Origin: Marinilabilia salmonicolor JCM 21150
Lineage (GTDB): Bacteria; Bacteroidota; Bacteroidia; Bacteroidales; Marinilabiliaceae
Assembly: GCF_000259075.1 (NCBI RefSeq)
Contig: NZ_AJKI01000011.1
Coordinates: 124,001 to 188,000 of the forward strand
DNA: 64,000 nt
Direction of reading: 5' to 3'
Shown: positions 37,730 to 45,978 of the stretch, in pieces
How positions within the stretch are numbered: position 1 is the first letter of the stretch
Layout of the letters: each line of letters starts with the position of its first letter
Made by a program: the position numbers and the translations under genes
Notes under the pieces: model-generated
The model's database searches: none
Told to the model about the DNA's origin: nothing
Seen by the model: only the letters and a program-made list of their open reading frames with translations

Positions 37730-38734
37730 ATGGAAAACCGTTCAAAAAAGATCAGACTTGGAATATTTATATTGGCGGGCTCCGCAATGTTCATCTTTCT
37801 TATTGCCTTCTTTACAGCCCGCGAATTCTTTGAAAAAACCGACACCTATTATGTTTCCTTTCAGGATGTATCGGTAAGCGGTATGGAAGTGGGCAGTACC
37901 GTGAAGTATTTGGGGATAAACGTAGGGACCATTTCGAACATAAGCATTAACCCTCAGGATGTTACAAGCATTGTGGTGGAATTATCATTAAAGCCGGGAA
38001 CCCCCATCAAGGAAGATTCCAAGGCAGAAATAGTTTCACTTGGAATAACAGGCATGAAGGCTATTGAAATCAGAGGTGGCACCAATGAAGCGAACCTTCT
38101 CTCTCCCGGCTCTTACATTCAACCCGGGGGGTCTCTCACATCTGAAATTACAGGAAAAGCAGAAGTCATTGCCACCAAAGTTGAGAATGTGCTCAACAAC
38201 TTGCTGGTTATCACGCATCCCGATACACTTTCAAAACTCCCCCGTCTGCTCAGCAATTTCAATGAACTTACTATTGATGCAGACCGGACTATTTTGCGCC
38301 TTGACTCTTTGATTGACAACAACCAGACGGACGTTCGATCCGCCATCCGAAATGCCAATAAAATCAGTGAGAACCTTCTGGGATCAAGCATCGCACTGGA
38401 TCAAACACTCCAAAAAATCAACAAACTCATTGGGAGTGACTCTATTGCAGACATTCTCGGAAACACCCGGGACATTACCCAAAAGCTTAACGAATCAGAC
38501 ATTACCCGACTGATTGAGGAATTGGCAGGAGTAGTTGCCCGTACACAGGACTTACTCATCAAGGTAGATGACGATATAAATCAGGGAACCCGTGATTTTG
38601 TAGAAAGTCAGGAGTTACTTAAATCCACCTTACGCAACCTGGATGAGGCATCAAGAAAAATCAACAACAACCCCTCCTTGCTTATCCGAAAAAACAAACA
38701 AAAAAATCTGCCCGACGAACAATTAAAAAATTGA
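37730..38734 (+). CDS. MlaD/MCE-domain lipid transport protein
   Basis: Periplasmic lipid-shuttling component anchored in the inner membrane. 334 residues: one N-terminal membrane helix (LGIFILAGSAMFIFLIAFF), one MCE domain (YYVSFQDVSVSGMEVGSTVKYLGINVG, about residues 40-125) and a long helical C-terminal part. First gene of a four-gene unit with the lipoprotein, permease and ATPase. Cargo is likely phospholipid (inference from the Mla system). Confidence 0.9.
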   Translation: MENRSKKIRLGIFILAGSAMFIFLIAFFTAREFFEKTDTYYVSFQDVSVSGMEVGSTVKYLGINVGTISNISINPQDVTSIVVELSLKPGTPIKEDSKAEIVSLGITGMKAIEIRGGTNEANLLSPGSYIQPGGSLTSEITGKAEVIATKVENVLNNLLVITHPDTLSKLPRLLSNFNELTIDADRTILRLDSLIDNNQTDVRSAIRNANKISENLLGSSIALDQTLQKINKLIGSDSIADILGNTRDITQKLNESDITRLIEELAGVVARTQDLLIKVDDDINQGTRDFVESQELLKSTLRNLDEASRKINNNPSLLIRKNKQKNLPDEQLKN

Positions 38735-38735
38735 T

Positions 38736-39350
38736 ATGAGACTAACCATTCTACTTAGTTTACTAACTGCATTTTTAGCGGCCGGTTGCGGATCTCAGAA
38801 AGAAGCCATAAAGAGATATTATGTCATTGAATCATTAAATGATACCACTATAGTATCTTTAGATTCACTGCACCAATCGGATGCATGGTGTGAAGTGGAT
38901 GAAGTAGAGGTTTATCCCGCATTCGATACCCGACGCATAGTACTGCGGGATAATTCTCATCAGGTACGCTATTTCGGAAATCATGAATGGGCAGTTCCAC
39001 CTGCTGATTTTCTTACTCCCATCATTATCGATTATCTGGCTGAATCCGGAACCTTTGCCAGAGCTGCTGCCCGTTTCTGGGAAAGAACACCTGACTATAG
39101 GCTTCAAACCACCATCTTTAATCTTGAGGTAGTCTCCTCAAAGCGAAAAACATTTGAAGCACATCTGAATCTGAAGTTTGATCTAATTGACATAGATACC
39201 GATGCCATTTTACTAACTCACAGTGCAGACAGGAGATCCGCTTTGCAAGAGCGGGACCTCAACCTGCTGGCTTCGGAAATCAGTCTTATTTTCCATGAAG
39301 AGCTGGCTGCATTCGCAGCTAAAACTCAAGAAACCTTATCAAAGCACTAG
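38736..39350 (+). CDS. ABC-type transport auxiliary lipoprotein
   Basis: 204 residues with the lipobox LAAGC (Cys near 18) and a YYVIESL start that resembles the LptE/PqiC-like auxiliary component of MCE transporters. ALAxxxx-type repeats are absent. It lies 1 bp after the MlaD gene and 6 bp before the permease gene, so it belongs to the same transporter. Probably bridges to the outer membrane (inference). Confidence 0.8.
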   Translation: MRLTILLSLLTAFLAAGCGSQKEAIKRYYVIESLNDTTIVSLDSLHQSDAWCEVDEVEVYPAFDTRRIVLRDNSHQVRYFGNHEWAVPPADFLTPIIIDYLAESGTFARAAARFWERTPDYRLQTTIFNLEVVSSKRKTFEAHLNLKFDLIDIDTDAILLTHSADRRSALQERDLNLLASEISLIFHEELAAFAAKTQETLSKH

Positions 39351-39356
39351 CCGGGC

Positions 39357-40472
39357 GTGAAGCAAAAAGACATTCATACATCGCAATATTTCTATCTTAA
39401 AGGAAGTACCATTTGTGTTTCCGGACCTTTGAACATCCACAACAGTGCCGGATTCCTTCATGATACAGAAGCTTTTTTTCGCTCAAATCCCGGCTCCGGT
39501 TTCACGATCAGTTTATCAAACCTCACCCAACTTGATAGTGCCGGAGCAATAGCGCTGCATTCTCTTCAAGAAACCGCTCAGCATTACGACATCACGCTGA
39601 ATATGCAGGATGCCTCCGAAGAAATTACAAACAAACTGGAACTCTTCCGACCGGTAAAAAACAAAACTGTTGCAACCGGCAAACAAGAGCCTTTCTTTTA
39701 TAATCTTGGTGATAAAGCAATCCACATATTAAATGAATATGTTGTCACATTCTTTTACCTGGTTTCAGATATTTTGTTCTGGTCGGTGAGGGATGTCTTC
39801 AATAAAAAACAACGACGAAAAGGAGAATTTCTCAATCAGGCAGTATCCATTGGAGTCAATGCACTACCAATTGTAGCTTCAATGGCTTTCATAATAGGGT
39901 TGGTACTGGCACTTCAATCCTCCTCACAACTGAGAAATTTTGGGGCCAACATTTACATTGTTGACCTTACTGTAATCGCCATGATGGCTGAAATGGGGCC
40001 TCTGATTACGGCTATTCTGGTGGCAGGCCGAAGTGGGTCAGCCATTGCCGCGGAAATTGCCACCATGAAAGTCACTTCGGAGCTTGATGCTTTGAAGACC
40101 ATGGGACTCAACCCACTTCGATTTGTGGTAATTCCCAAAATATACGGAAGTCTGATTACTCTTCCGTTTCTGACAATTCTGGCGAGCATATCGGGCATTG
40201 CAGGAGGAGCCCTTGCTGCTTATTTATACCTTGACATCACCCCCGAAATATTTTTCAACAGAATGCCGGAAGCCCTCTATCAGAAAGACATCCTTACCGG
40301 GTTGATCAAAAGCATCGTATTTGCAGTGATTATTGTAATTACCGGAGCATTTTTTGGTTTTAAAGTAGAAGAAGGAGCCGAAGGAGTAGGACGTTCCACA
40401 ACCAGTTCGGTAGTAGCCGCTATAACCCTGGTCATTATTGCCGACAGTATTCTTGGGCTGATGTTTTATTAG
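39357..40472 (+). CDS. MlaE-type permease with N-terminal STAS domain
   Basis: Inner-membrane permease of the MCE transporter. 371 residues with a GTG start. Residues about 1-105 form a STAS-like domain (FTISLSNLTQLDSAGAIALH); the rest is the MlaE core with five to six helices (NALPIVASMAFIIGLVLALQSS, VAGRSGSAIAAEIATMKVTSELDAL). In E. coli the STAS part is a separate protein (MlaB); here it is fused. Confidence 0.92.
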   Translation: MKQKDIHTSQYFYLKGSTICVSGPLNIHNSAGFLHDTEAFFRSNPGSGFTISLSNLTQLDSAGAIALHSLQETAQHYDITLNMQDASEEITNKLELFRPVKNKTVATGKQEPFFYNLGDKAIHILNEYVVTFFYLVSDILFWSVRDVFNKKQRRKGEFLNQAVSIGVNALPIVASMAFIIGLVLALQSSSQLRNFGANIYIVDLTVIAMMAEMGPLITAILVAGRSGSAIAAEIATMKVTSELDALKTMGLNPLRFVVIPKIYGSLITLPFLTILASISGIAGGALAAYLYLDITPEIFFNRMPEALYQKDILTGLIKSIVFAVIIVITGAFFGFKVEEGAEGVGRSTTSSVVAAITLVIIADSILGLMFY

Positions 40473-40487
40473 TTCACAGACAATAAC

Positions 40488-41243
40488 ATGAAACAAAACA
40501 ACATAATAGAAGTCAACCATCTTAAAGTGTCTTTCGACGAGCGGGAAGTATTGAAAGACGTCTCCTTTAGCGTATCCCAGGGAGATGTCACCGTCATTCT
40601 CGGAGGCAGCGGCTCAGGCAAAAGTACCATACTCAAACACTTACTAGGTCTGTTTCCTGTGGAAGCCGGAGTTGTCAATCTGTTAGATCAGGACATTGCA
40701 ACTCTAGAAGAGAAGAATGAACTTGATTTTTATTTGAAACTGGGCGTATTTTACCAGAACGGAGCATTGCTAAATTCTCTAACCGTTGGTGATAATGTCG
40801 CACTCCCTTTGGAACAGCACACCGACCTCCCCCCGCGACTGATTGAAGAGATGGTCAGAACCAAGCTTAATCTGGTCAACCTGGAAGATGCCTATTATCT
40901 GTATCCCTCCCAATTGAGCGGCGGAATGCTTAAACGGGCGGCCCTTGCAAGGGCCATCATTCTGGATCCTCCGCTGCTTTTCTGCGATGAACCGGGAGCC
41001 GGATTGGATCCTGTGTCACTGGCAGCACTGGATGAACTTATTCTGAAACTACGGGATCAACTGGGAATGACTGTAGTAATGGTTACTCACGAAGTCTCCA
41101 GTATTCTCCGAATTGCCGACAAGATACTTTTTGTGGAAGATGGAGTCATTGGTTTTGACGGGACACTAAGTAGCGCCAGGAAGTCTTCCCTCCCTTCGCT
41201 GAAGGACTTCTTCACTGTGGGAACAGGCGGGAAAAAAGGATGA
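40488..41243 (+). CDS. ABC transporter ATP-binding protein, MlaF-like
   Basis: Energises the MCE transporter. 251 residues: Walker A GGSGSGKST, signature LSGGMLKRAALARAI, Walker B LLFCDEPGAGLDP and the switch His in MVTHEV. It is last in the operon and ends 6 bp from the convergent MATE gene. Confidence 0.93.
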   Translation: MKQNNIIEVNHLKVSFDEREVLKDVSFSVSQGDVTVILGGSGSGKSTILKHLLGLFPVEAGVVNLLDQDIATLEEKNELDFYLKLGVFYQNGALLNSLTVGDNVALPLEQHTDLPPRLIEEMVRTKLNLVNLEDAYYLYPSQLSGGMLKRAALARAIILDPPLLFCDEPGAGLDPVSLAALDELILKLRDQLGMTVVMVTHEVSSILRIADKILFVEDGVIGFDGTLSSARKSSLPSLKDFFTVGTGGKKG

Positions 41244-41249
41244 CATATT

Positions 41250-42539
41250 TCACTTCAATAAGCGGGGAAACAACAGGGTAAGAATTATCCCACGAGCCAG
41301 CATAAACAACAACATTCCCAACCACAAGGCATGATTCCCCATATACGGGAAAAGCACAAAAAATGGAAGAAAAAAGAAACACCCGGCAGCAATAACCATA
41401 CTGTTGCGCATAGGCACTGAAGCAGTCGCCCCAATGTAAACACCATCCCAGATATAGGAAGGAAAACTTACAAGGGGAAGGAAAATGACCCACCAAAGAA
41501 AATCACTTCCTCTATCTACAACCTCTTGCTGATCGGTAAAAAAGTGAAGCAATTGGTCTCCTGCAATCGCATAAAGCACTGTAAACAAAGCCCCCATACC
41601 AAATCCCCAATAAAAAAGGAATCCAATGGTTTTTTTCAGGGTACTTTTATCGTTAGCTCCAAACCAGCGCCCAACCATGGCCTCGGCGGCAAATGCAAAG
41701 CCATCGAGGAAATAAGAAAAAAGTAATGCAAACTGAAGCAATGCGCTATTCGCAGCAAGTGTATCATCTCCTATGCCTGCAGAACGCGAAGTAAAAAAAG
41801 TGAAAACTGCTATCACACTGAGGGTCCGGATAAAAATATCTCCACTGACATTCATGAATTTGGAAAACCCCTGACGTAAAACCTCTAATCTGATAGTAAA
41901 AAATTGCCAGGCCCATTTGTATTTCCTAAAAAACAATATGATTGCCAGGATAAGACCAGCATACTGACCAATAACCGAACCAAGTGCAACTCCTTCAGCC
42001 TTAAGTCCCATCACCCGTACAAACAAAACACTGCTCAAAACATTCAATATGTTTACACTAACGGAGATTAACATCGGGTAAAAAGCATTCTGCATTCCAA
42101 GAAACCAACCATAAAAAACCATCAGTGAAATTGCCGCCGGTGCAGCCCAAATGCGAATAAAATAATACTCCCGCGCAATCGCTTTCACCTCCGCGGAACC
42201 TTCCAGTAACCAAAAACTAAAATCTCCCACCGGAACCTGAAACATCAATAAAAGCGCCGCTCCCGAAAATGCCACCATTAGCCCGCGCTGCAGAACCAGC
42301 GCCATTTCCTGCCGGTTTCCCCGGCCAAAGGACTGAGCGGCCACCCCGCTCATACTCATGCGTAAAAAAGCAAATCCCCAGTAAACAAAATTAAATATGA
42401 CTCCGCCCAGAGCTACTGCACCCATAAATAGTGTGGAATTCAGATGCCCCATCAGATAGAGATCAACCATACCAAGTAACGGAACCGTAAGGTTGGTCAG
42501 GATATTTGGAATCGCAAGCCGCAGTATTTCTTTATTCAT
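41250..42539 (-). CDS. MATE family efflux transporter
   Basis: Cation-driven drug/metabolite exporter. 429 residues from MNKEILRLAIPNILTNLTVPLLG; 11 further codons are open upstream but the MNKE start fits the family. About twelve hydrophobic segments are visible, in two homologous halves (VALGGVIFNFVYW; NSALLQFALLFSYF). The substrate is unknown. Confidence 0.9.
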   Translation of the reverse strand: MNKEILRLAIPNILTNLTVPLLGMVDLYLMGHLNSTLFMGAVALGGVIFNFVYWGFAFLRMSMSGVAAQSFGRGNRQEMALVLQRGLMVAFSGAALLLMFQVPVGDFSFWLLEGSAEVKAIAREYYFIRIWAAPAAISLMVFYGWFLGMQNAFYPMLISVSVNILNVLSSVLFVRVMGLKAEGVALGSVIGQYAGLILAIILFFRKYKWAWQFFTIRLEVLRQGFSKFMNVSGDIFIRTLSVIAVFTFFTSRSAGIGDDTLAANSALLQFALLFSYFLDGFAFAAEAMVGRWFGANDKSTLKKTIGFLFYWGFGMGALFTVLYAIAGDQLLHFFTDQQEVVDRGSDFLWWVIFLPLVSFPSYIWDGVYIGATASVPMRNSMVIAAGCFFFLPFFVLFPYMGNHALWLGMLLFMLARGIILTLLFPRLLK

Positions 42540-42560
42540 ATTCAAGCGAGTTGAGGGATG

Positions 42561-42568
42561 CAAAGATA
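42561..42568 (-). promoter_or_regulatory. Promoter -7 element of the MATE gene
   Basis: TATCTTTG on the minus strand, 21 bp before the chosen ATG, which also supports that start over the open frame further up. Confidence 0.5.
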
Positions 42569-42732
42569 ACAAACCCCCATGATTGAGAAACCGGCTCCGT
42601 TCATCAGAATAGTAGTACCCTCAAAAAATACTGTGTCATTATTTACACCCCCACTACAAGCAAGTCTCAGCACCTAAAGGTTCTTTTGTCGAAGCCGCAT
42701 AACAAAACATTTAACAAATTTTAATTCGTTTT

Positions 42733-42765
42733 ATTTGGAATAAATCCAAATAGGCATTAATTTTG
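42733..42765 (+). promoter_or_regulatory. Promoter with embedded operator-like inverted repeat upstream of Mn-type SOD
   Basis: TTTG (42734-42737), 20 bp, TAATTTTG (42758-42765): a full match to the Bacteroidota promoter. The -33 box is inside a perfect inverted repeat ATTTGGA-ATAAA-TCCAAAT (42733-42751), well placed for a repressor or activator. Confidence 0.7.
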
Positions 42766-42827
42766 GACAAGTTTATCTGAAATAAGAGAAAATAAATTGA
42801 TTGTCTAATCATAAAAACTTAAACATT

Positions 42828-43430
42828 ATGGCATTTGAACTTCCAAAACTCGATTATGCATACGATGCATTAGAACCTTACATTGATGCCAAAACCATGG
42901 AAATCCACCATACAAAACACCATGGCGGATACACCACCAAACTAAATGCAGCCGTTGAAGGCACAGAACTGGAAGGGAAAAGCATTGAGGAAATCCTATC
43001 CAATGTTTCCAAACACTCAACTGCAGTGCGGAACAATGGTGGTGGCTTTTTTAATCACAATCTTTTCTGGAAAGTAATGGGACCTAATGCCGGCGGAAAA
43101 CCTGAAGGCGAATTGCTTGCTGCAATCGAGAAAAAATTCGGTTCTTTTGATAATTTCAAAGAAACTTTCAACAATGCAGCAGCCACTCGTTTCGGATCAG
43201 GATGGGCCTGGCTGGTAAAAAAAGAAGACGGTTCACTGGAAGTAGGAAGCACTCCCAACCAGGACAATCCGTTGATGGACGTTTCCGACCTGAAAGGAAC
43301 TCCGATTCTTGGACTGGACGTATGGGAACACGCCTACTATCTGAAATACCAGAATAAACGTCCCGAATATATTGATGCATTCTGGAGTGTGGTGAACTGG
43401 GATGAAGTAAACAAACGCTTCAAAGGATAA
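42828..43430 (+). CDS. Superoxide dismutase, Mn-type by signature residues
   Basis: Converts superoxide to oxygen and peroxide. 200 residues from [10 protein letters not shown]. Metal ligands: His27 ([11 protein letters not shown]), His77 (FFNHNLFW), Asp164 and His168 (DVWEHAYY). The metal-choice residues are those of MnSOD: GGG at 71-73 before the second His ligand and Gln145 in TPNQDNPL. It has its own promoter and terminator. A Fe-type enzyme is 9 kb away. Confidence 0.94.
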   Translation: MAFELPKLDYAYDALEPYIDAKTMEIHHTKHHGGYTTKLNAAVEGTELEGKSIEEILSNVSKHSTAVRNNGGGFFNHNLFWKVMGPNAGGKPEGELLAAIEKKFGSFDNFKETFNNAAATRFGSGWAWLVKKEDGSLEVGSTPNQDNPLMDVSDLKGTPILGLDVWEHAYYLKYQNKRPEYIDAFWSVVNWDEVNKRFKG

Positions 43431-43470
43431 GAATACCAATAACCATTTGTCGATCAATATTTTATACCTG

Positions 43471-43506
43471 AAAAAGAGGCTGTCGTTTGAGACAGCCTCT
43501 TTTTTA
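43471..43506 (+). terminator. Terminator of the Mn-type SOD gene
   Basis: 14-bp perfect stem (AAAAAGAGGCTGTC and its complement) with a 6-nt loop and T-run. The inner stem GAGGCTGTC / GACAGCCTC also makes the terminator at 54102. Confidence 0.9.
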
Positions 43507-43520
43507 TGCGAGCTATTTAA

Positions 43521-43642
43521 CTTACCTTATACAGGCTGAAAGCATGAGAGCGATAGCGATAGCCCAGGGCAGCGCCCTGGGTTTAGAGGCACCCCTCACG
43601 CCCCCTCTCATGGAGTTGTCCAAAAAGTAAAAAGCACCAAAA
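43521..43642 (+). repeat. Dispersed repeat family C, copy 1
   Basis: Begins with ACCTTATACA, then CAGGCTGAAAGCATGAGAGC (43532-43551) and the palindrome CCCAGGGC-AGC-GCCCTGGG (43563-43581). A related copy with 19 of 20 matching bases in the second block lies at 52303-52475, next to the other SOD gene. Confidence 0.6.
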
Positions 43643-43644
43643 AG

Positions 43645-43925
43645 TGTCATGTTGAGCGTAGTCGAAACATCTGGTTTTCAACCGAACAGATTCTTCGACA
43701 AGCTACCAATGACAAACCAGGTGCGGCGGATTCTGTGGCAAGCAAAGCAGCAAAGCTGAACGCCAATCCGCCGTTTTGTCTCCTGTGGCGGATCGGCTTC
43801 GGCTTTGCCGCTTTCCCAAGAAAGAATCCACCACACCTAATTCGGTAATTACCTCTTTAAGGGATTTTAATTTTGAGCATTCCCCTGTCAAATATATTAT
43901 TCCCCAAGCTTTTTTTGGGGTAGGT
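43645..43925. repeat. Nested palindromic repeat cluster
   Basis: Three inverted repeats in a row: TGTCATGTTGAGCGTAGTCG (from 43645) against AGCTACCAATGACA (to 43714); an imperfect hairpin with arms of about 50 bp between about 43718 and 43837; and a small CCCCAA/TTGGGG hairpin at 43903-43919 inside TTTTAATTTTGA / TCAAAATTGA arms. The first is like a REP-type element common in this phylum. The full space 43431-44074 holds no gene. Confidence 0.55.
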
Positions 43926-43987
43926 TCTCAGAATGTCATCAAAATTGAATTTTTTGGAAAGCTTCATGAGACAAAAGCACACCCACA

Positions 43988-44025
43988 CAAAAACTCCCTC
44001 TGCCGGCAAAGCTAACAGAGGGAGT
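43988..44025 (-). terminator. Terminator of hsp20
   Basis: 10-bp stem ACTCCCTCTG / CAGAGGGAGT, 50 bp after the hsp20 stop; the minus strand continues with TTTTTG. Confidence 0.85.
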
Positions 44026-44074
44026 CATCAAAAAGAGTCACTCAAAAATAATTTAAGACAAATCAATCACCCGC

Positions 44075-44524
44075 TTATTTAATTTCAATCATACGAGCAG
44101 GCTTCGGTTTTACCTCTTCACGCTTCTGCAATTTAATTTTCAGAAGACCATCTTTGTAAGAGGCATCGATTTTTCCTTCATCCACCTCATTTTTGGGGAT
44201 AGCAAATGAGCGATTGAATGATGAATAGCAAAACTCACGTCGGGTATATCCATGTTCTTCATCCTTCTGCTCATCTTTCTCTTCCATTTCAGCAGAGATG
44301 CTTAACACACCGTTGTTGACCTCTACCTTGAAATCATCTTTCTTCATACCCGGAGCGGCAACTTCAATCACATATTCATCTTCATTCTCCATTACATTTA
44401 CTGCAGGAGTGGAAGTTTTGTATCCCTGACGAGCTGGAGCTTCAAAAAAGTCGCCACCAAAGAAATCATCAAATATGTTGGCGATTTCTGGTACCTGGTT
44501 GTTAAATCTTCTTACAAGTGTCAT
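44075..44524 (-). CDS. Small heat shock protein, Hsp20/alpha-crystallin family
   Basis: ATP-independent holdase chaperone. 149 residues from MTLVRRFNNQVP; the TTG 5 codons upstream is rejected because the GGAGG Shine-Dalgarno lies between it and the ATG. The alpha-crystallin domain spans about 43-140 with VAAPGMKKDDFKVEV, GYTRREFCYSSFNRSFAIP and YKDGLLKIKL (the A-x-x-x-n-G-v-L type signature). The C-terminal MIEIK replaces the usual IxI-type tail. Confidence 0.93.
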   Translation of the reverse strand: MTLVRRFNNQVPEIANIFDDFFGGDFFEAPARQGYKTSTPAVNVMENEDEYVIEVAAPGMKKDDFKVEVNNGVLSISAEMEEKDEQKDEEHGYTRREFCYSSFNRSFAIPKNEVDEGKIDASYKDGLLKIKLQKREEVKPKPARMIEIK

Positions 44525-44532
44525 AATTATAT

Positions 44533-44537
44533 CCTCC
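44533..44537 (-). promoter_or_regulatory. Shine-Dalgarno of hsp20
   Basis: GGAGG on the minus strand, 8 nt before the ATG at 44524. It decides the start and is unusual for this phylum. Confidence 0.65.
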
Positions 44538-44583
44538 AATTTTTTAGTTTAACATTTAAATTTTTGTACTCTGATAAACCTTA

Positions 44584-44626
44584 CATCAAAGGAAATGCCA
44601 ACACCATAAAGCTGTCTAAATGACAG
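44584..44626 (-). promoter_or_regulatory. Possible sigma-54 promoter and upstream inverted repeat of hsp20
   Basis: On the minus strand, TTGGCATTTCCTTTGAT (44585-44601) fits the -24/-12 layout (GG, 10 bp, then GA instead of GC). Ten bp upstream lies CTGTC-TAAAT-GACAG (44612-44626), with a further pair of CCAAATTGTCA / CCAATTTGTCA boxes (plus-strand reading) at about 44648-44685. This is a candidate only; no sigma-70-type TAnnTTTG was found here. Confidence 0.35.
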
Positions 44627-44731
44627 ATTTAAGACACCTTGTGCGCCAAATTGTCACCAGAACGCTCAAGAATCAGCCAATTTGTCATATTGCTTACTCA
44701 AAAATCATTTTAAACCCGAAAACATCACTCT

Positions 44732-45235
44732 CTAAACTCCAAGAAGAAGCCACCCCATTTGCCGGATAAACCGAACATTCCTACGATCAAAGAAATTTCC
44801 ATCTTGCAGGGATGAGATCAACTTAAAGAAACGGACAGGCAACAAAACAAAGAACACGACCATAATAAAAAGTAAAATCCCCTGAACAGTCTCCATTGAA
44901 TTAACCTCAGATTTCTGAATAAATTTATCGGGCAAAGCTATTTCTATTCGCGAAAAACGGGAATCAATAGTTTCACCTCTATAGGCTTGAACCTCTTCCG
45001 GAAAGAGAAAAACACTCTCTTTGGGGGTAACACTTAAATAACAGACATCAAACAGAGAATCCTTTACCAACCCTTCCTTATTTTCATAGCCTTCGACGCC
45101 ATATCCCCGCAGAAAACTCATTTTATGGTCTTCCCAATCATCATATATGGGAAAAATCAACATCCAGACATAAAGCACGCCGGCAACTACAGAAAGAAAT
45201 GTGATTTTTCTCTTTAAACAAAGCCCTTTAAGCAT
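44732..45235 (-). pseudogene. DUF2975-like membrane protein, truncated
   Basis: 167 residues from MLKGLCLKRK. It has an N-terminal membrane helix (ITFLSVVAGVLYVWMLIFP), a periplasmic part, then a helix (ETVQGILLFIMVVFFVLLP) and the cytoplasmic FFKLISSLQDGNFFDRRNVRFIRQMGWLLL, which looks like the middle of DUF2975. Family members continue with two more helices; here a stop follows GV at once. No HTH regulator, the usual neighbour, is present. So it is either a short variant or a decayed gene. Confidence 0.5.
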
Positions 45236-45552
45236 GCCCTTTTCTTTCTTCAAAAACAAATATATTTTATTGAAAAACAATATATTTTTATTTAAAATCA
45301 ATAACCAGGAAGGACTTTTCAATAACTTTTGGATTATTTATCTTCTTAAAGCTCCGATTAACTGCCGGCCCGCCATCGGGCCTCCTGCTTCATCACTCCT
45401 GGTTAGCACGGAGTGGAGCGATTATATGGAAGAAGTAAGACCAACAAGAATTTAAAATACGGATAACATAGAGGTAACATGGAAGAGCAGGCAAAACAAG
45501 ATCTTTGAGCCGGAGACATTTTTTTTAATTTCCTCCCAACAATTCCTGTGTG

Positions 45553-45586
45553 TAAAGGGTCGTTTCAAACGAGAAACGACCCTTTA
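45553..45586. other. Strong hairpin, 13-bp perfect stem
   Basis: TAAAGGGTCGTTT and its complement around an 8-nt loop. No clear T-tail beyond the stem on either strand. It abuts the left end of family A copy 2. Confidence 0.55.
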
Positions 45587-45588
45587 AT

Positions 45589-45754
45589 TAGTGTATGCTC
45601 CTAAAGTACCATTTGCGTCGTTACGCTTGCCGCCAAAATACTCATTTACCCAAGTAAACTCCGCTTTTGGCGGCTGCGCAAGCCTTGCAACTGGCACTTT
45701 CTGACCAGACACATGGCCATGTACAAACTTAGCTTTGTTTATAGACGGGCACTA
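45589..45754. repeat. MITE-like element, family A, copy 2
   Basis: 166 bp. The left end TAGTGTATGCTCCTAAAGTA and the complement of the right end (TAGTGCCCGTC...) are inverted. Inner block CTGGCACTTTCTGACCAGAC matches copy 1 (TTGGCACTTTCTGATCAGAC). The middle shares CGCTTTTGGCGGC with copy 1. Confidence 0.65.
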
Positions 45755-45812
45755 ATTAGCCCTTGTGTTTGTAATTGGTTAGTGCATAAATTTAAGTCCA
45801 TTAATATCAAAT

Positions 45813-45876
45813 TAGTGTATGCCCATAAAGTACCATTTGCTGCGCTACGCTTGCCCCCAGAATGCTAATGCTCTTA
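45813..45876. repeat. MITE-like element, family A, copy 3 (truncated)
   Basis: Only the left part is present: TAGTGTATGCCCATAAAGTA followed by CGCTACGCTTGCC as in copies 1 and 2. The right end is missing and family B sequence follows at once. Confidence 0.6.
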
Positions 45877-45939
45877 TTCATCCGTCTAAAAATTATTTTC
45901 AAGGTCGGATGGAACTCGTCCCGAACATTCGGGACTCGT
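45877..45939 (+). repeat. Dispersed repeat family B, copy 2
   Basis: TTCATCCGT, then AAGGTCGGATGGAACTCG and a hairpin CCCGAACATTCGGG followed by ACTCGTTTCATT. Copy 1 is at 23482; an inverted partial copy at 53331. Confidence 0.6.
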
Positions 45940-45978
45940 TTCATTGGTAATTAATCATTGTTAACTGGTAATTGCCAA

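Larger units (their letters stand above)
45236..45978. other. Gene-free 743-bp region with repeats
   Basis: Between the DUF2975-like gene and the proline dehydrogenase gene. It holds a strong hairpin (45553-45586), two family A copies (45589 and 45813) and one family B copy (45877). The left 300 bp is AT-rich with no recognised feature. Confidence 0.6.

Noticed and set aside
43776-44015. A 79-codon plus-strand open frame after the Mn-type SOD gene
   Set aside because: It crosses nested palindromes and the hsp20 terminator, so it is a by-product of the repeats.
45589-45939. Possible CRISPR array because of the repeated TAGTGTATGC units
   Set aside because: There are only two close copies, of unequal length, with inverted ends and no regular spacers or cas genes.
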